This document shows, in pieces, positions 21,729 to 32,312 of a stretch of 64,000 nt of DNA. Numbering within the stretch: the first letter of the stretch is position 1; every line of letters starts with the position of its first letter. The stretch comes from Craspedostauros australis (lineage: Eukaryota; Bacillariophyta; Bacillariophyceae; Mastogloiales; Achnanthaceae). The stretch is from assembly GCA_026770025.1 (NCBI GenBank), contig JAMXDE010000016.1, forward strand, positions 1,054,001 through 1,118,000, in the 5' to 3' direction. Position numbers and translations under genes: made by a program. The notes beneath the pieces were generated by a model. The model ran no database searches. It was not told the DNA's origin and saw only the letters and a program-made list of their open reading frames with translations.

Positions 21729-22354
21729 CAATGAGTCCCGGGGTACAAAATAACCTGATAGAGATATTTTTCGGGGGGTACGGGCGAGCCAGCCACTCCT
21801 TAGATTTACATGCCATGCGTTTTGAAGCTTTTATTTTACATGCCATGTAACTCCAACAGTCCCGCCAAATGAGAACTCCACGCGGAAGTAAAGTGAATTG
21901 ACAATTTGTTACCCAATCATAGTCGCACACTTCTGGTCTATTCGCATCTTCATTGTTCTCGAGTTTGCCTTGTTTCTTTTTTAGATTAGCGTCAATGTGA
22001 ACGGTTCGACCCAATTTTCGTGGTCGAAGGGATCGTGTTTCTCCGCACGTCCTTCGTTGCGTCTGTTGGTGCAGCTGCCGCAAAAGCGCGGGCAGATGGC
22101 GCGAAACTGACGAATGCCACTTACGTCATTCGAAGATGCAGCACAACAGCAGGCAGCCACCATCAGCACCATGCCAGAAAAAAAACAAACAAAACAACAA
22201 CAAGCCGGTCACCGATTTGTGTTGAGAGAAAAACTGATGTGTTCGAACAGAGCGAGATCCCTCTTCATCCACACCCAAACAACAATCATCTTCCCCACAC
22301 ATCCATCTTGTTCACACACCCTTCATCGCTCATCCATTGAGATACTATGCCATC

Positions 22355-23839
22355 ATGTCCTCCCCTCTCCAGTCGGACCACCCACATTGGCTTCCTTCCG
22401 ATGGAAGTGAAATCGATGACGAGAACAGCACTCACAGCAGCGCCATGAGCATTCGCTCCATCACCGCCAAATCTATTCCTGCAAATGCAACCCCAGCCTC
22501 CATTCGTGACGACGCCGCTGACGTTGATCCACCTGCTGCAGGTCCCTCTGACGAGGTCGTCGTCCTCCCAGATGGCCTTGTTGATGAAGGTATGGCCACC
22601 TCCGACGAGGAGATTGACACTGCAACGATGAAGATCCTCTCCATCCCAACCACAAAGCGCGTCAACCGGTCGACGGCGAGGGCTCTGCGTGCTGTTCAGG
22701 CCGCCAAGTCAGCCACCAAGTACCTCAAGGTCAAGAAGGAGAAGACCGACAACACCATCCCCTCATCGTTGCAGGTGAAGATCAAGAAGGAGAAGACTGA
22801 TGACAGCATCCCCTCGTCATCCTCAAAGGCTGCAAAAGCATCACGTACTTCCAAGCAGAAGGGCACGGCCCGAGGACACACTCACATGATGTACTCGATG
22901 GAGTACCCCCCAGTGTACCCCTGGATCGAGATGCCGCGCCCCATTGATGTATCCATGATGATGTACGTGTGGGCCAACGACCCCAAGCCTTGGGAGTCCG
23001 TTTCTCTGCATTATTGGAAGGCATGCAGTCAGCATCTCTTCAAGTCAAAGGCATTGGGGTTGAACAAGGTGCCTCGCGCAAGAGGTCTTGCCGAGCGGTT
23101 CGAATACCTGATGGTGTTTGTGGACTACTACATTCAAGACCAAGATCACAGGACAGGTGGCAACGAGTCCTATCCGGACTACTTGAAGAAGCTCACCGAG
23201 ATCCGAGAGCTCCGACATTTGTTCTCCTCGAAGAAGAACAACACAGTGGAGCAACAACAGGAGGAGAAGCGGGTTATTGAGAATATGTTGGATCGGATGC
23301 TGGGGAAGCGTCCTCCCATTCTCATCTGCAGCTCCTCAAAAGGGAAAGCGAAGAAGGGTGGCAACAGCGGCAACAGTGCCCAGTCCTCGGATGACTCATC
23401 AAAAAAGAAGGCATCAAAGAAAACAAGAACTTCTGTACATGATGTGAAGGAAGAGCACAAACAAACTCTCCTGCTCGCAACTGCATTGGAGAAGGCTCAG
23501 GAAAAAATCTGTGAGCGGATTGACAAAAAGAAGAAAAGATCCAATCCACCTCCAATCAAGGTGGTGGACATCAACTGCATTGCTGCCACTACCTCTCCAG
23601 GCACTGCAGCCACAGATTGCAATTCTCTCACCAGCTCCGCAACATTGCCACTTTTGCATGCTCTGCACCAGCAGCAAGAGCTGCTTCAAGACATGAAGCA
23701 CAAGCAACAGCAACAGCACGAGCGCGCTGAGCAACATCATCATGAGGTGTTCGCTCAGCAGGCAAGCATTGCCACCAGCTTGAAGGAGCTTGTTGGCATC
23801 CTTGGCAAGCAACAATCGAATGGCACTCAATCACCATGA
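22355..23839 (+). CDS. Transposon accessory protein, possibly Myb/trihelix-like
   Basis: 494 aa from the ATG at 22355, single exon. An acidic Ser-rich N-terminus is followed by a Lys-rich segment holding a duplicated 17-residue unit (KVKKEKTDNTIPSS then KIKKEKTDDSIPSS), which looks like a nuclear localisation or SUMO-type patch. The only folded-looking region is residues about 180-300: spaced aromatics (PWIEMPRP, PKPWESVSLHYWK, FEYLMVFVDYYI), consistent with but not proof of a trihelix/Myb-SANT DNA-binding fold. The C-terminus is a Gln/His-rich coiled coil ending SIATSLKELVGILGKQ, suggestive of oligomerisation. It lies inside the inverted repeats and faces the transposase, so I infer it is the element's second protein. 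No enzymatic motif is seen. Confidence 0.7.
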   Translation: MSSPLQSDHPHWLPSDGSEIDDENSTHSSAMSIRSITAKSIPANATPASIRDDAADVDPPAAGPSDEVVVLPDGLVDEGMATSDEEIDTATMKILSIPTTKRVNRSTARALRAVQAAKSATKYLKVKKEKTDNTIPSSLQVKIKKEKTDDSIPSSSSKAAKASRTSKQKGTARGHTHMMYSMEYPPVYPWIEMPRPIDVSMMMYVWANDPKPWESVSLHYWKACSQHLFKSKALGLNKVPRARGLAERFEYLMVFVDYYIQDQDHRTGGNESYPDYLKKLTEIRELRHLFSSKKNNTVEQQQEEKRVIENMLDRMLGKRPPILICSSSKGKAKKGGNSGNSAQSSDDSSKKKASKKTRTSVHDVKEEHKQTLLLATALEKAQEKICERIDKKKKRSNPPPIKVVDINCIAATTSPGTAATDCNSLTSSATLPLLHALHQQQELLQDMKHKQQQQHERAEQHHHEVFAQQASIATSLKELVGILGKQQSNGTQSP

Positions 23840-24812
23840 GCAATCCTTCAAAAAATTGCTGCTGTGTTTTCTCACACCTTCTCCTTCCCTTCCATGACAG
23901 CTGCATTCCGTTTCTCCTCCATTTCATTCTTATGTCCCATTCATGATACACACTTGCACTGCCCCCATCACACCCAACCACCAAATGGATAGCAATATCA
24001 CACTACAGCAAAAAGGACTGATGCATCACCCCATTCCCTATGCTGCCACATCCACGATCCACACCTTGATGCATTCCAGAGTCCATCGGCCTATCCATGG
24101 ATTTGTGCATTTTGCCTCCACCTGCCACACCATCGTTTCCTCTTCTACCGTCAACATTGGACATCTGCAAAGTGACAGATGTCCAATGTTTGCTTCAATC
24201 CATCAATCTTTGGATGCAGCCACAACAACAACCCTCAAGCAAAGCGGAGTAAGTCTCAATAGTGAACCCGTTTCCTATACAGAGTACTCAATTTGCAGTC
24301 TTCATGCAACGTCCTGTCTTCTCATGTTCAACCTGCACGCCCAATCGCATCCTTCGTGCACACATACGATGGTATCCGCGGCGCAAACTGCTCGTGTGCA
24401 ATTCTAATCCATCGTCGTCATCCTCGTCATCCTCATCATCCTCGCCGCCATGCCTGTGAACGTCCGGTTCATGCTTTCCAAGATGCACGGAGGAGGGCAC
24501 GAGCATTCCTCCAACCAGTCCATGGTACTCCCCATCGTCACTAGCAGCAGCATCCGCGCGCAACACGCCAACTTATTCTCTTGATGGCCATGGTCACGGC
24601 AACCACCATCGCCACCACTGCCATCAACATCGTCACAACATCGGCTGCTTGTGCAATCGATGGCTGGTGGAATGGAAAAATTATGCGCGGATTTGACGCT
24701 AGAATCCTCTGTCCTTTGCTGTCCATGAAATGATCATCATCCCCGTTGCAACACACAATGACAGCCTGCGCCGATCAAGGGTGGATTGAAACACACGCGC
24801 CCCTCTTCGCAT
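23840..24812. other. Element-internal spacer, no gene seen
   Basis: 3' flank of the accessory gene up to the minisatellite. It includes a short TCATCC/TCGTCA simple-sequence tract at about 24408-24450. Short open frames here lack recognisable features. Confidence 0.4.
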
Positions 24813-26776
24813 ACCATCATCAGCAACGCCATCATCAGCAACGCCATCATTTGCGACGCCATCATCAGCGATGCCATCATCAGTGACGCCATAACTTGCG
24901 ACGCCGTCATCAGCAATGCCATCATCAGTGACGCCATCATCAGTGACGCCATCATTTGCGACGCCATCATTTGCGACGCCATCATCAGTGACGCCATCAT
25001 CAGGGACGCCATAACTTGCGATGCCATCATCAGCGATGCCATCATCAGTGACGCCATCATTTGCGACGCCATCATCAGCAATGCCATCATCAGCAATGCC
25101 ATCATCAGCAATGCCATCATCAGCAATGCCATCATCAGCAATGCCATCATCAGCAACGCCATCATCAGCGACGCCATAATTTGCGACGCCATCATCAGCG
25201 ACTCCATCATCCGCACCGCCATCATCCGCAACACCATCATCCGCAACACCATCATCCGCGACGCCATAATTTGCGACGCCATCATCAGCGATGCCAGCAT
25301 CAGCGACGCCATAATTTGCGGCGCCATCATCACCGATGCCATCATCAGTGACGCCATCATCAGCGTTGCCATCATCACCAACGCCATCATTTGCGACATT
25401 ATTATCAGCGATGCCATCATCAGCAACGCCATCATCAGTGACGCCATAACTTGCGACGCCATCATCAGCGATGCCATCATTTGCGACGCCATCATTTGCA
25501 ACGCCATCATCAGCAATGCCATCATCAGTGACGCCATCATTTGCGACGCCATCATTTGCGACGCCATCATCAGCAATGCCATCATCAGCAACGCCATTAT
25601 CAGCGACGCCATCATCAGCGACGCCATCATCAGCGATGCCATCATCCGCAACGCCATCATCAGCAACGCCATCATCAGTGACGCCATCAACAGTGACGCC
25701 ATCATTAGCAACGCCATCATCCGCGATGCCATAATTTGCGACGCCATCATCAGCAACGCCATCATTTGCGACGCTATCATCAGTGACGCCATCATCCGCA
25801 ACACCATCATCCGCAACGCCATCATCCGCGACGCCATAATTTGCGACGCCATCATCAGCAACGCCATAATTTGCGACGCCATCATCAGCGACGCCATCAT
25901 CAGCAACGCCATCATCAGCGATGCCATCATCAGCAACGCCATCATCAGCAACGCCATCATCAGTGACGCCATCAACAGTGACGCCATCATTTGCGACGCC
26001 ATCATCAGTGACGATATCATCAGCGACGCCACAGCAACTCCATCATTTGCGACGTTATTGTCAGCGACGCCATCATCAGCAACGCCATCATCCGCAACGC
26101 CATCATCCGCAACGCCATCATCCGCGACGCCATCATCCGCAACGCCATCATCAGCAACGCCATAATTTGCGACGCCATCATCAGCGACGCCATAATTTGC
26201 GATGCCATCATCAGCAACGCCATCATCAGCAACGCCATCAACAGTGACGCCATAATTTGCGACGCCATAATTTGCGACGCCATCATCAGCAACGCCATCA
26301 TCAGCAACGCCATCATCAGCGACGTCATAATTTGCGACGCCATCAATTGCAACGCCATCATCAGCGACGCCGCAGCGACTCCATCATTTGCGACGTTATT
26401 GTCAGCGACGCCATCATCCGCAACGCCATCATCAGCGATGCCATCATCCGTGAAGCCATCATCCGTGAAGCCATAATTTGCAACGCCATCATCAGCGATG
26501 CCATCATCAGCAACGCCATAATTTGCGACGCCATCATCATCAACGCCATCATCAGTGACGCCATCATCAGCGACGCCATAACTTGCGACGCCATCATCAG
26601 CGATGCCATCATCCGTGAAGCCATCATCCGTGAAGCCATCATTTGCAACGCCATCATCAGCGATGCCATCATCAGCGATGCCATCATCAGCAACGCCATC
26701 ATCAGCGATGCCATCATTTGCGACGGTATCATTTGTGACAATATCATCAGCGACGCCATCATTTGCAACGCCATCA
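24813..26776. repeat. 15-bp minisatellite, about 130 copies
   Basis: Tandem copies of a unit close to GACGCCATCATCAGC run for about 1.96 kb with only scattered substitutions. Frequent variants change CAGC to TTGC or CCGC, and G/A at the first base. The phase is almost never broken. Because 15 is a multiple of three and the unit has no stop, five-residue periodic open frames exist on both strands (459 and 431 codons); I treat these as by-products. The array lies between the convergent 3' ends of the two transposon genes. Confidence 0.95.
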
Positions 26777-26876
26777 CATGCGCCACGAACGCGATGTAAC
26801 TAGGACATAGTAACAGTTGATTATGTATGGCACTATCGAAAGTGCACAGTATTGAAATGAACGACAGCCAATTGGA

Positions 26877-28139
26877 TCATGGAATCAAGCTGATATACTC
26901 CTCCATGGACAGCTTTTCAGATGTGTATCGTGATGATTGCTCATTGCCATAGAGTGTGCAACGAAGGTTGGTGAAAAATGCCGCAATGTACTGCATGTGG
27001 GTGAGCGGATTCCAATACATCTTGAGCTGATTCTTCACCCCCAGCAATGGGAAGTTCCTGCCGATCTCCATGAACTCCCACTCAACACAGATTCGTGCAC
27101 TAGACATGTCCTTGTTGCACAGAGCTTCAGAAGAACCCCGAGTGGTGTTGCGAAATGCACCAAGGATGTATGCTGTTGTTTGGTACGCCGGATCGCCATA
27201 CAAACAATACAGCGGATCGTGACCAGGCAACGGCATCAATTGGCGCAAGTGATCCTCAACTTCACTCTCACGCAGCATGTGCATGTCATGACAGGCACCC
27301 AGGATGGGCCCATAGTAATGAAGAATCAATCCATCTGCACCAACAATCCCTTGAAACTTCACTCCATGCAGATGCTTGTGTCCAGAATACGCCAATTCTT
27401 GGTTGTAGGTTGGTCGGCACGTCGCAGAGAACGTCCCGTCAACGAAGCCGATGACATTGTTGACCAATTGTTTTGTGAGCTTGCAGACATTGCCAGCGTA
27501 CTGCTGAAAGCGAGGGTAGAACAGCCCAATGTCACTCAGGTATGGAGCCGCGATTTCATAGAAGTAAAGAAAGAAGGTGGAACAGATACAAGAAAGCCTG
27601 TTGACATCCATATCGAAGCGATCCTCCATGTCAATCAATCGATCTCGATGAGCCAATCGATACAGCATGATCAGAACACCGACCTCGAAGGACACAGCCA
27701 AGCGATTCTTCACCTGTATAGATCTGGGATCGGCCTCGCCAGACACAGCGTTGAATTTTGGCCAAAGCGCGACGAGGATTCGACGCAGGTGGTCCTTCCG
27801 AAACCGGAAGTGTTTCAGAGCATCCCTCTCTGACAGCTGACGAATTGTGACACCACGATTGCTATGAATCCGTGGAGGATCCAGTGGAAGAAGGTATTGA
27901 TGCTGTAGTTGCAGGGTGTGCACGCCAAGGGCAAGCACATTGCGGAAGTGCAGAAGGAGATCCTCCATGTCGTCATCGTCAAGATCATCTATTGGAAGCT
28001 GAGCTAGCCATGTAGCGGCACGCACGAATCTGGCCCTTGCCTCTGCGCAGGCCTCGCGCTCGGGCAAGCAATTCCACACGCGTTGAGACATCTTTGGGAG
28101 AAGTCCATTGTGGGAACATATGCGAGGCAAGTGGTGCAT
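26877..28139 (-). CDS. PIF/Harbinger-type DDE transposase (DDE_Tnp_4)
   Basis: The frame is open and intact over about 420 codons; I give the outer ATG (28139), but the ATG at 28091 has a better context (aaagATG) and may be the true start. The RNase-H-fold catalytic residues are present: Asp in GFVDGT (27432-27446), Asp in YGDPAY (27183-27200) and Glu in ICVEWEF (near 27081). The end (QLKMYWNPLTHMQYIAAFF, then LRCTLYGN, then SMEEYISL) matches the version of this transposase common in fungi and oomycetes. An upstream helical region with RKDHLRRIL and FEVGVLIMLYRLAHRDRL resembles the family's N-terminal HTH. The protein cuts and re-joins element ends. It lies within 23-bp inverted repeats, and no disabling mutation is seen. 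Confidence 0.9.
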   Translation of the reverse strand: MHHLPRICSHNGLLPKMSQRVWNCLPEREACAEARARFVRAATWLAQLPIDDLDDDDMEDLLLHFRNVLALGVHTLQLQHQYLLPLDPPRIHSNRGVTIRQLSERDALKHFRFRKDHLRRILVALWPKFNAVSGEADPRSIQVKNRLAVSFEVGVLIMLYRLAHRDRLIDMEDRFDMDVNRLSCICSTFFLYFYEIAAPYLSDIGLFYPRFQQYAGNVCKLTKQLVNNVIGFVDGTFSATCRPTYNQELAYSGHKHLHGVKFQGIVGADGLILHYYGPILGACHDMHMLRESEVEDHLRQLMPLPGHDPLYCLYGDPAYQTTAYILGAFRNTTRGSSEALCNKDMSSARICVEWEFMEIGRNFPLLGVKNQLKMYWNPLTHMQYIAAFFTNLRCTLYGNEQSSRYTSEKLSMEEYISLIP

Positions 28140-28459
28140 ATGACCAACATGGCAGAGACACTGAAACGGAAGAGGAGGCAAAGATACGAACAAGCACGAA
28201 CATGCAGGTGGAAGAGCTGAACATTATTTTTTGTTCGTTGTGAACGGAAACGACAAGTGGAGAGGAACGAACTTCCTCTTGTGAGAATCTCGCGCCAAAG
28301 CAGGCTACTCGAAAACATGGATAAGGCTAGACAACCTTGATGACGTCATCGTATGATTACTTTGATTTACGTCAGTCCTTCCAAGATTCAATGTCACAGC
28401 GAACCTTGGGGGGAGGCGTCCCAAATCGCGTCACATCGACAGTTTCAGGGGATGGCTTA

Positions 28460-28482
28460 AAGTTACCAGCGATAACTCTCTA
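28460..28482 (-). repeat. Right terminal inverted repeat of the 6.8 kb element
   Basis: Inverted copy of 21706-21728 with two mismatches. Host sequence resumes after it, 296 bp before the next gene's start codon. Confidence 0.82.
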
Positions 28483-28778
28483 TTGGGAATGGTTCGCGTT
28501 TGCAAGTTCTCCAAGACGGTAGCTGACGCAGTACAAATGCTCAGAAGATCGAGTTTCAACCACCCACAGGAACAAGTGCACGAAGTTCGGTCAGATTTTT
28601 TCCCAGGTTCGTCATCCCTCCACTGCGCAGCGATCTGCTGCGAGTCCAGGCAGCTTCCCGAAGCAATCCTCCGATTGGTACATCATCTCAGCTCCGTTCG
28701 GTCCTCGATTTTAACCAAGTCGCATCACATCACATCAAATCACATCACATCGCGATCGAAGAGACGACGACAAGCATC

Positions 28779-29306
28779 ATGGACGGCCCTACAGTTCCCT
28801 GGACGATGGCGGATGTCAGCAAGTTGGGTGGCAACAAGGCCTTCTTGCTGTACCACGTGATGGGCTCCGGGTGCAGCTACATGACGCCGCTGGGCTGCGC
28901 GCTGGGTGCTGCCATACTCCCGACGTTCGGAACCACCCTCGGTGGTGGCAAGCCTCTCACCACGTTGCAGGCAGCCGGTGTGGGTGGCATGGCTGGCGGC
29001 GCCCTCGGTGGCACCTTGGGCATGATGGCCATGATCAAGGCGAGCCACAGCAACAATCCCAACATGCCCTGGACCGATGACGGCATCCAAATGCGCGTGG
29101 ATGGCCTGTCACACAACTACATGGTGCGGGCGTTGGACTTGGGCATGTGGTTGGGTGCCGCAGCTGCCGGCGGCGCTCTGCTGGCGTACGGCGGTCCCCA
29201 GAAGCTGGGACTTTCGAGCGGTACCCTGGGTGGTCTGCAAGCCATCGCGTTGGGATCAGCCGTGGGATCCGTCTCCGCGATGGGTGTCATCTCCGTAACG
29301 AAATGA
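28779..29306 (+). CDS. Small Gly-rich multi-pass membrane protein (Tim17-like in style)
   Basis: 175 aa, single exon, start in caagcatcATGG context. Four hydrophobic Gly/Ala-rich stretches are visible: about residues 28-50, 60-84, 115-140 and 148-172, with GxxxG-type spacing (GVGGMAGGALGGTLGMMAMI and LGAAAAGGALLAYGG). Between helices 2 and 3 is a polar loop, PWTDDGIQMRVDGLSHNYMV. Length, four helices and glycine zippers resemble the Tim17/22/23-PMP24 superfamily of inner-membrane proteins, but I cannot match a specific member, so this is only a style-based suggestion. The gene sits in a 4.3 kb host island between two transposons. Confidence 0.62.
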   Translation: MDGPTVPWTMADVSKLGGNKAFLLYHVMGSGCSYMTPLGCALGAAILPTFGTTLGGGKPLTTLQAAGVGGMAGGALGGTLGMMAMIKASHSNNPNMPWTDDGIQMRVDGLSHNYMVRALDLGMWLGAAAAGGALLAYGGPQKLGLSSGTLGGLQAIALGSAVGSVSAMGVISVTK

Positions 29307-30026
29307 GAGGCGGCTCGTACGGTGCCACATACTACCATGCACAGGCAGATGGGATGATTGGATACCAACACGCGAGAGGGACAAGGTGTGGCACAGTCGT
29401 GATGCAGTCGCGATCGCACTTGCAGCGATGCTTGTGACCAGACCTCCGTTCTATTCCGTTCCCTTCCCGTCTGTTAGATTCCTTTTTGCATTATTTAGAT
29501 ACACATTGAGAATGTGGAGTATTATGAAGGTATCCGCACAGCGGCGGGCGGTGCGATAACTTAGCGACGAGCACTTGTAGCGAGCAGCTCTGGCTCTTGG
29601 CATTGTACGCGACCCATTCGCTTTGAAATCGATGCAACCCCGCACCCATGCATCGGCAACACCAAACCCTGCTTCTGCCCCTGGTGTGCGCGTAGGTGTT
29701 TTGCGACGATCGAGCCGAAATACATGTTCTGCTCTCTTTTCTTGTCAAGAACACAGAGTTCCTCAGGCGCTGCCAAAAGTTGTGATGCCGCTACATGTCT
29801 GCCCGGAGAGGAGAGTATCATCGTGCATAAATACACGCATGGTATGGTACTCATTGGAATGACGTACGCGATCATCCTCTGTTCTCTCATTCTTCGTGCG
29901 CCAAGCAGTTCAGACAACCAGAGTTCAAACGCGACGAATTCTGGTGGACCATGCCGATGCTCGACTCGGCGCCGCCGACTGTACCCCATCGATGTAACGC
30001 AATGCACTTAAAAGTGTATGTCCCAA
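29307..30026. other. Convergent intergenic region, no gene seen
   Basis: 720 bp between the membrane protein gene (+) and the CRAL-TRIO gene (-). Overlapping open frames exist on both strands near 29560-30010, but none shows a domain or compositional sign of coding. Confidence 0.4.
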
Positions 30027-32312
30027 TTAGACTTCGGCCATATCCAGCATATGCAGCAGCTCTTGTCCATCCAGCAGATCAAATGAATCCTTCCTCGACA
30101 ATTCCGGCATGAATGACATCGTCTGTATGGGCTCCATGTCGTCGAAGGCGCCGATGTCATCGGTCCTGCATGCGCTGTTGCTTCCGACGATGCCAACTCC
30201 GCCGTATTCCTGGACTGTATCCGGAGGAGACAACGGTGGCGTGACCGTCGGTTCGAGCGGCCTAGAAAGATTGGCCGAAGATGATACCGGGGAGACTGTC
30301 GTCGGTGGTGTGAATGAGGTGGGAACAACGGCCGGCTTGGCCAATGGCGGATCCAATTCCTTTCGAAGCACCGTGTTGTTGCGGAAGGCGTGGCTGACCT
30401 TCTCGCGAGCCTTCTCAGGCATGACCTCGATCCAGAACTCGGGCTCGTCATCTTCCTGCTGCTTCGTCTTGCTCTTCGTCCCGCCAGCGTCCTTCTTACC
30501 CTTCTTCTGCTGCTTCGATTGGTCCTTCTTCAGGAAGCGAAATCCTTCGCTGTTGATCTGCTTAACGATCTCAATCGTCAACATCTGCTTCTCCTTCATC
30601 CTGCTCTGCTGGTACTGCTCCCAGTGCTGATCGACGATCTCGGCAAGCCGCAGATTGCCTGGATACTCCTGGTACGGACGCCCCCGCCCGAGCAGGACGT
30701 CTCCGATCTTCGGGATTTCGATGTTGGAGACGCCGATGTCATGACATCTTTGCTGTCGCTGCTGCGCCTCTATCTGCTGTCGCTCCTTGAGCCACTGCTG
30801 GAATGGTTCTGCCAGGACGCGGCCTGTCTCCTTGTCGACTGGGAAATTCTTGACCTTGATGCCGAATGTCATCAACGTGTACAAACTTTCGAGAAGTGAG
30901 CCTATGCATTGAGCATGAAATGAAATGACGTGGCATGATGTGTGGCATGGTATGGCAGATACGGATAGTTTTGGTGCGAGGTGGGCATAGGTAGATCGAT
31001 AAGGGGGCGCGAGGGATCGAGAAGAGAGGTTAGAGTGAAGGCATGGATGTCAAAATTGTCGAATTATGGTGCAATTGCGCGACTTCACGCGCTGGCACGA
31101 GTACTTGCCGCCACCACAACTGCCGCGCTTGTTGCAGCCAAGCACCTGGCGTGTCTCGGTTCGAGATGCGGCGCAATCTCAGAACAGCCCTCTGGATACA
31201 CGAAGGTAGGCGGGCAGGCAGGGGATGTCCACAGACAGACAGTCAGGAGGAGCAGTAGAACAGAGCATTGCATGGAATTGCAACTTACCGTTGTGAGCGC
31301 GATACCGAACCCGACCGCGGCGACCGATGATGTGCTGGACGGCCGCCATGGGCGCTGCGAGCTTTGGATTGTCGAAGCAGAAATGAACGGCCGTGGTTGC
31401 CAGGGGATGGCAGGCCAGGAATCTGGAACCGTAGCGGACGAAGCCCATGTCCTTGTATTGGCGGAAGAGCTCCGACTCCTGCTGGCAGTCGGTGGCGATG
31501 CCGGCGTCGTACATGAGCAGCACCACGCCATGCTTCGAGGCGTCCGGGTGGCCCAGGCCGACATCGAAGAGGTACCAGTAGACCCGCGCGACTGTCTGGA
31601 TGGTCTTGTACACGGCTCGCTTGCGTGAGAATGCCACGATGACGGGGCGTCCGATGTGATCCCGTCCCAGCCACTGCACGCGGCCGGTATCAAGGTACTT
31701 CTTGTCGTCGTCGAGCAGATCATCGTAGGTGATGGTGCTGCAGAGCTTCTCCAGACCGAAGAGCTCCAGCTTGAGTTCGAAGTAATCGACGATGCGTCGC
31801 GCTGTCCGCTTGGGGTGGAAGTCCTCGGCGCGCAGGAAGTGGATGCAGAAGTCGAGGGAGGTGAACTTCTTTGGTCTGAGGAAGGTGGCCTTGTAGTAGG
31901 CAGGGCGCTGCTTGATCTTGCGGATTTCGGCGTGGAGCTGCTGCATGCTGGTGCGGAGGACCTCTGGCGTTTCCTTGATCTTGTCCGAAATGCCGTGGAT
32001 GTCCTCGTACACCCGCTGCCTCTCGTGGATGGTGAGGGAGTTGAGCTCCTGCACCAGCATGGCCTCCGCCTTGGCCTCGTTCTTGCGGATCTCATCCGAT
32101 GGCTGCATCCATTGCAGGGCACTGTTGCCGTTGCTGCCACCGTTGCTGTTGCCATTGCTGTTGCCATTGCTGTTCGCGCCTCCTCCGCCTCCGCCACTGC
32201 CGAACAGAGTGAAGCATCCTGGGGTGCTGCTGTTGCTGGATGGATCAGATACGCAGGAGCTGCCTCCGCTGCTGACGTAGCCTTCGTCGATGAGGTGCTT
32301 GCGCTTGCCCAT
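30027..32312 (-). CDS. CRAL-TRIO (Sec14-like) protein with C-terminal DUF6824, two exons
   Basis: Exon 1 is 32312-31289 and exon 2 is 30901-30027, giving 632 aa; the 387-bp intron has a GTAAGT donor and an ATAG acceptor. These look like two separate genes until spliced: the join gives RAHNGSLLESLYTLMTFGI, the end of the CRAL-TRIO domain. The N-terminus is Ser/Gly/Asn-rich. Next come LDFCIHFLRAEDFHPKRTAR (CRAL-TRIO N-terminal helix), then YLDTGRVQWLGRDHIGRPVI and KHGVVLLMYDAG in the lipid-binding core. Exon 2 continues to DUF6824: IGDVLLGRGRPYQEYPGNLR, then FWIEVMPEKAREKVSHAFR. Sec14-type domains bind lipids such as phosphoinositides; DUF6824 is a stramenopile-rich domain of unknown role. The 12.7 kb transposon begins 521 bp upstream of the start codon. 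Confidence 0.85.

Larger units (their letters stand above)
21706..28482. mobile_element. PIF/Harbinger-like DNA transposon, about 6.8 kb, with two genes and a minisatellite
   Basis: A 23-bp inverted repeat bounds this segment (21706-21728 and 28460-28482; 21 of 23 positions match). Both ends read TAGAGAGTTATCGC, then two variable bases, then GTAACTT. Inside are an accessory gene (+, 22355-23839), a DDE_Tnp_4-type transposase gene (-, 28139-26877) and a 15-bp minisatellite between their 3' ends. Two-gene organisation (transposase plus DNA-binding partner) is the norm for PIF/Harbinger. The family's 3-bp TWA target duplication is not cleanly visible: the left flank reads TTA, the right reads TAT, and both share TA. 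A CATGTAACT subterminal motif recurs at 21719 and 21844, and GATGACGTCATC, a perfect palindrome, lies near the right end (28339-28350). The element sits between the DUF3067 promoter and the next host gene. Its open reading frames are intact, so it may be recently active. Confidence 0.82.

Noticed and set aside
22000-22020. GGTTCGACCC resembling a tRNA B-box
   Set aside because: No flanking cloverleaf can be drawn and no A-box lies at the right distance; treated as chance.
24786-26799. Long periodic open frames on both strands as coding genes (DAIIS- and MMASL-type repeats)
   Set aside because: They follow from a stop-free 15-bp unit; no start context, signal or non-repeat domain supports coding.
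21705-28483. Exact 3-bp TWA duplication for the 6.8 kb element
   Set aside because: Left flank is TTA and right flank is TAT; only the TA is shared, so the duplication is not asserted.
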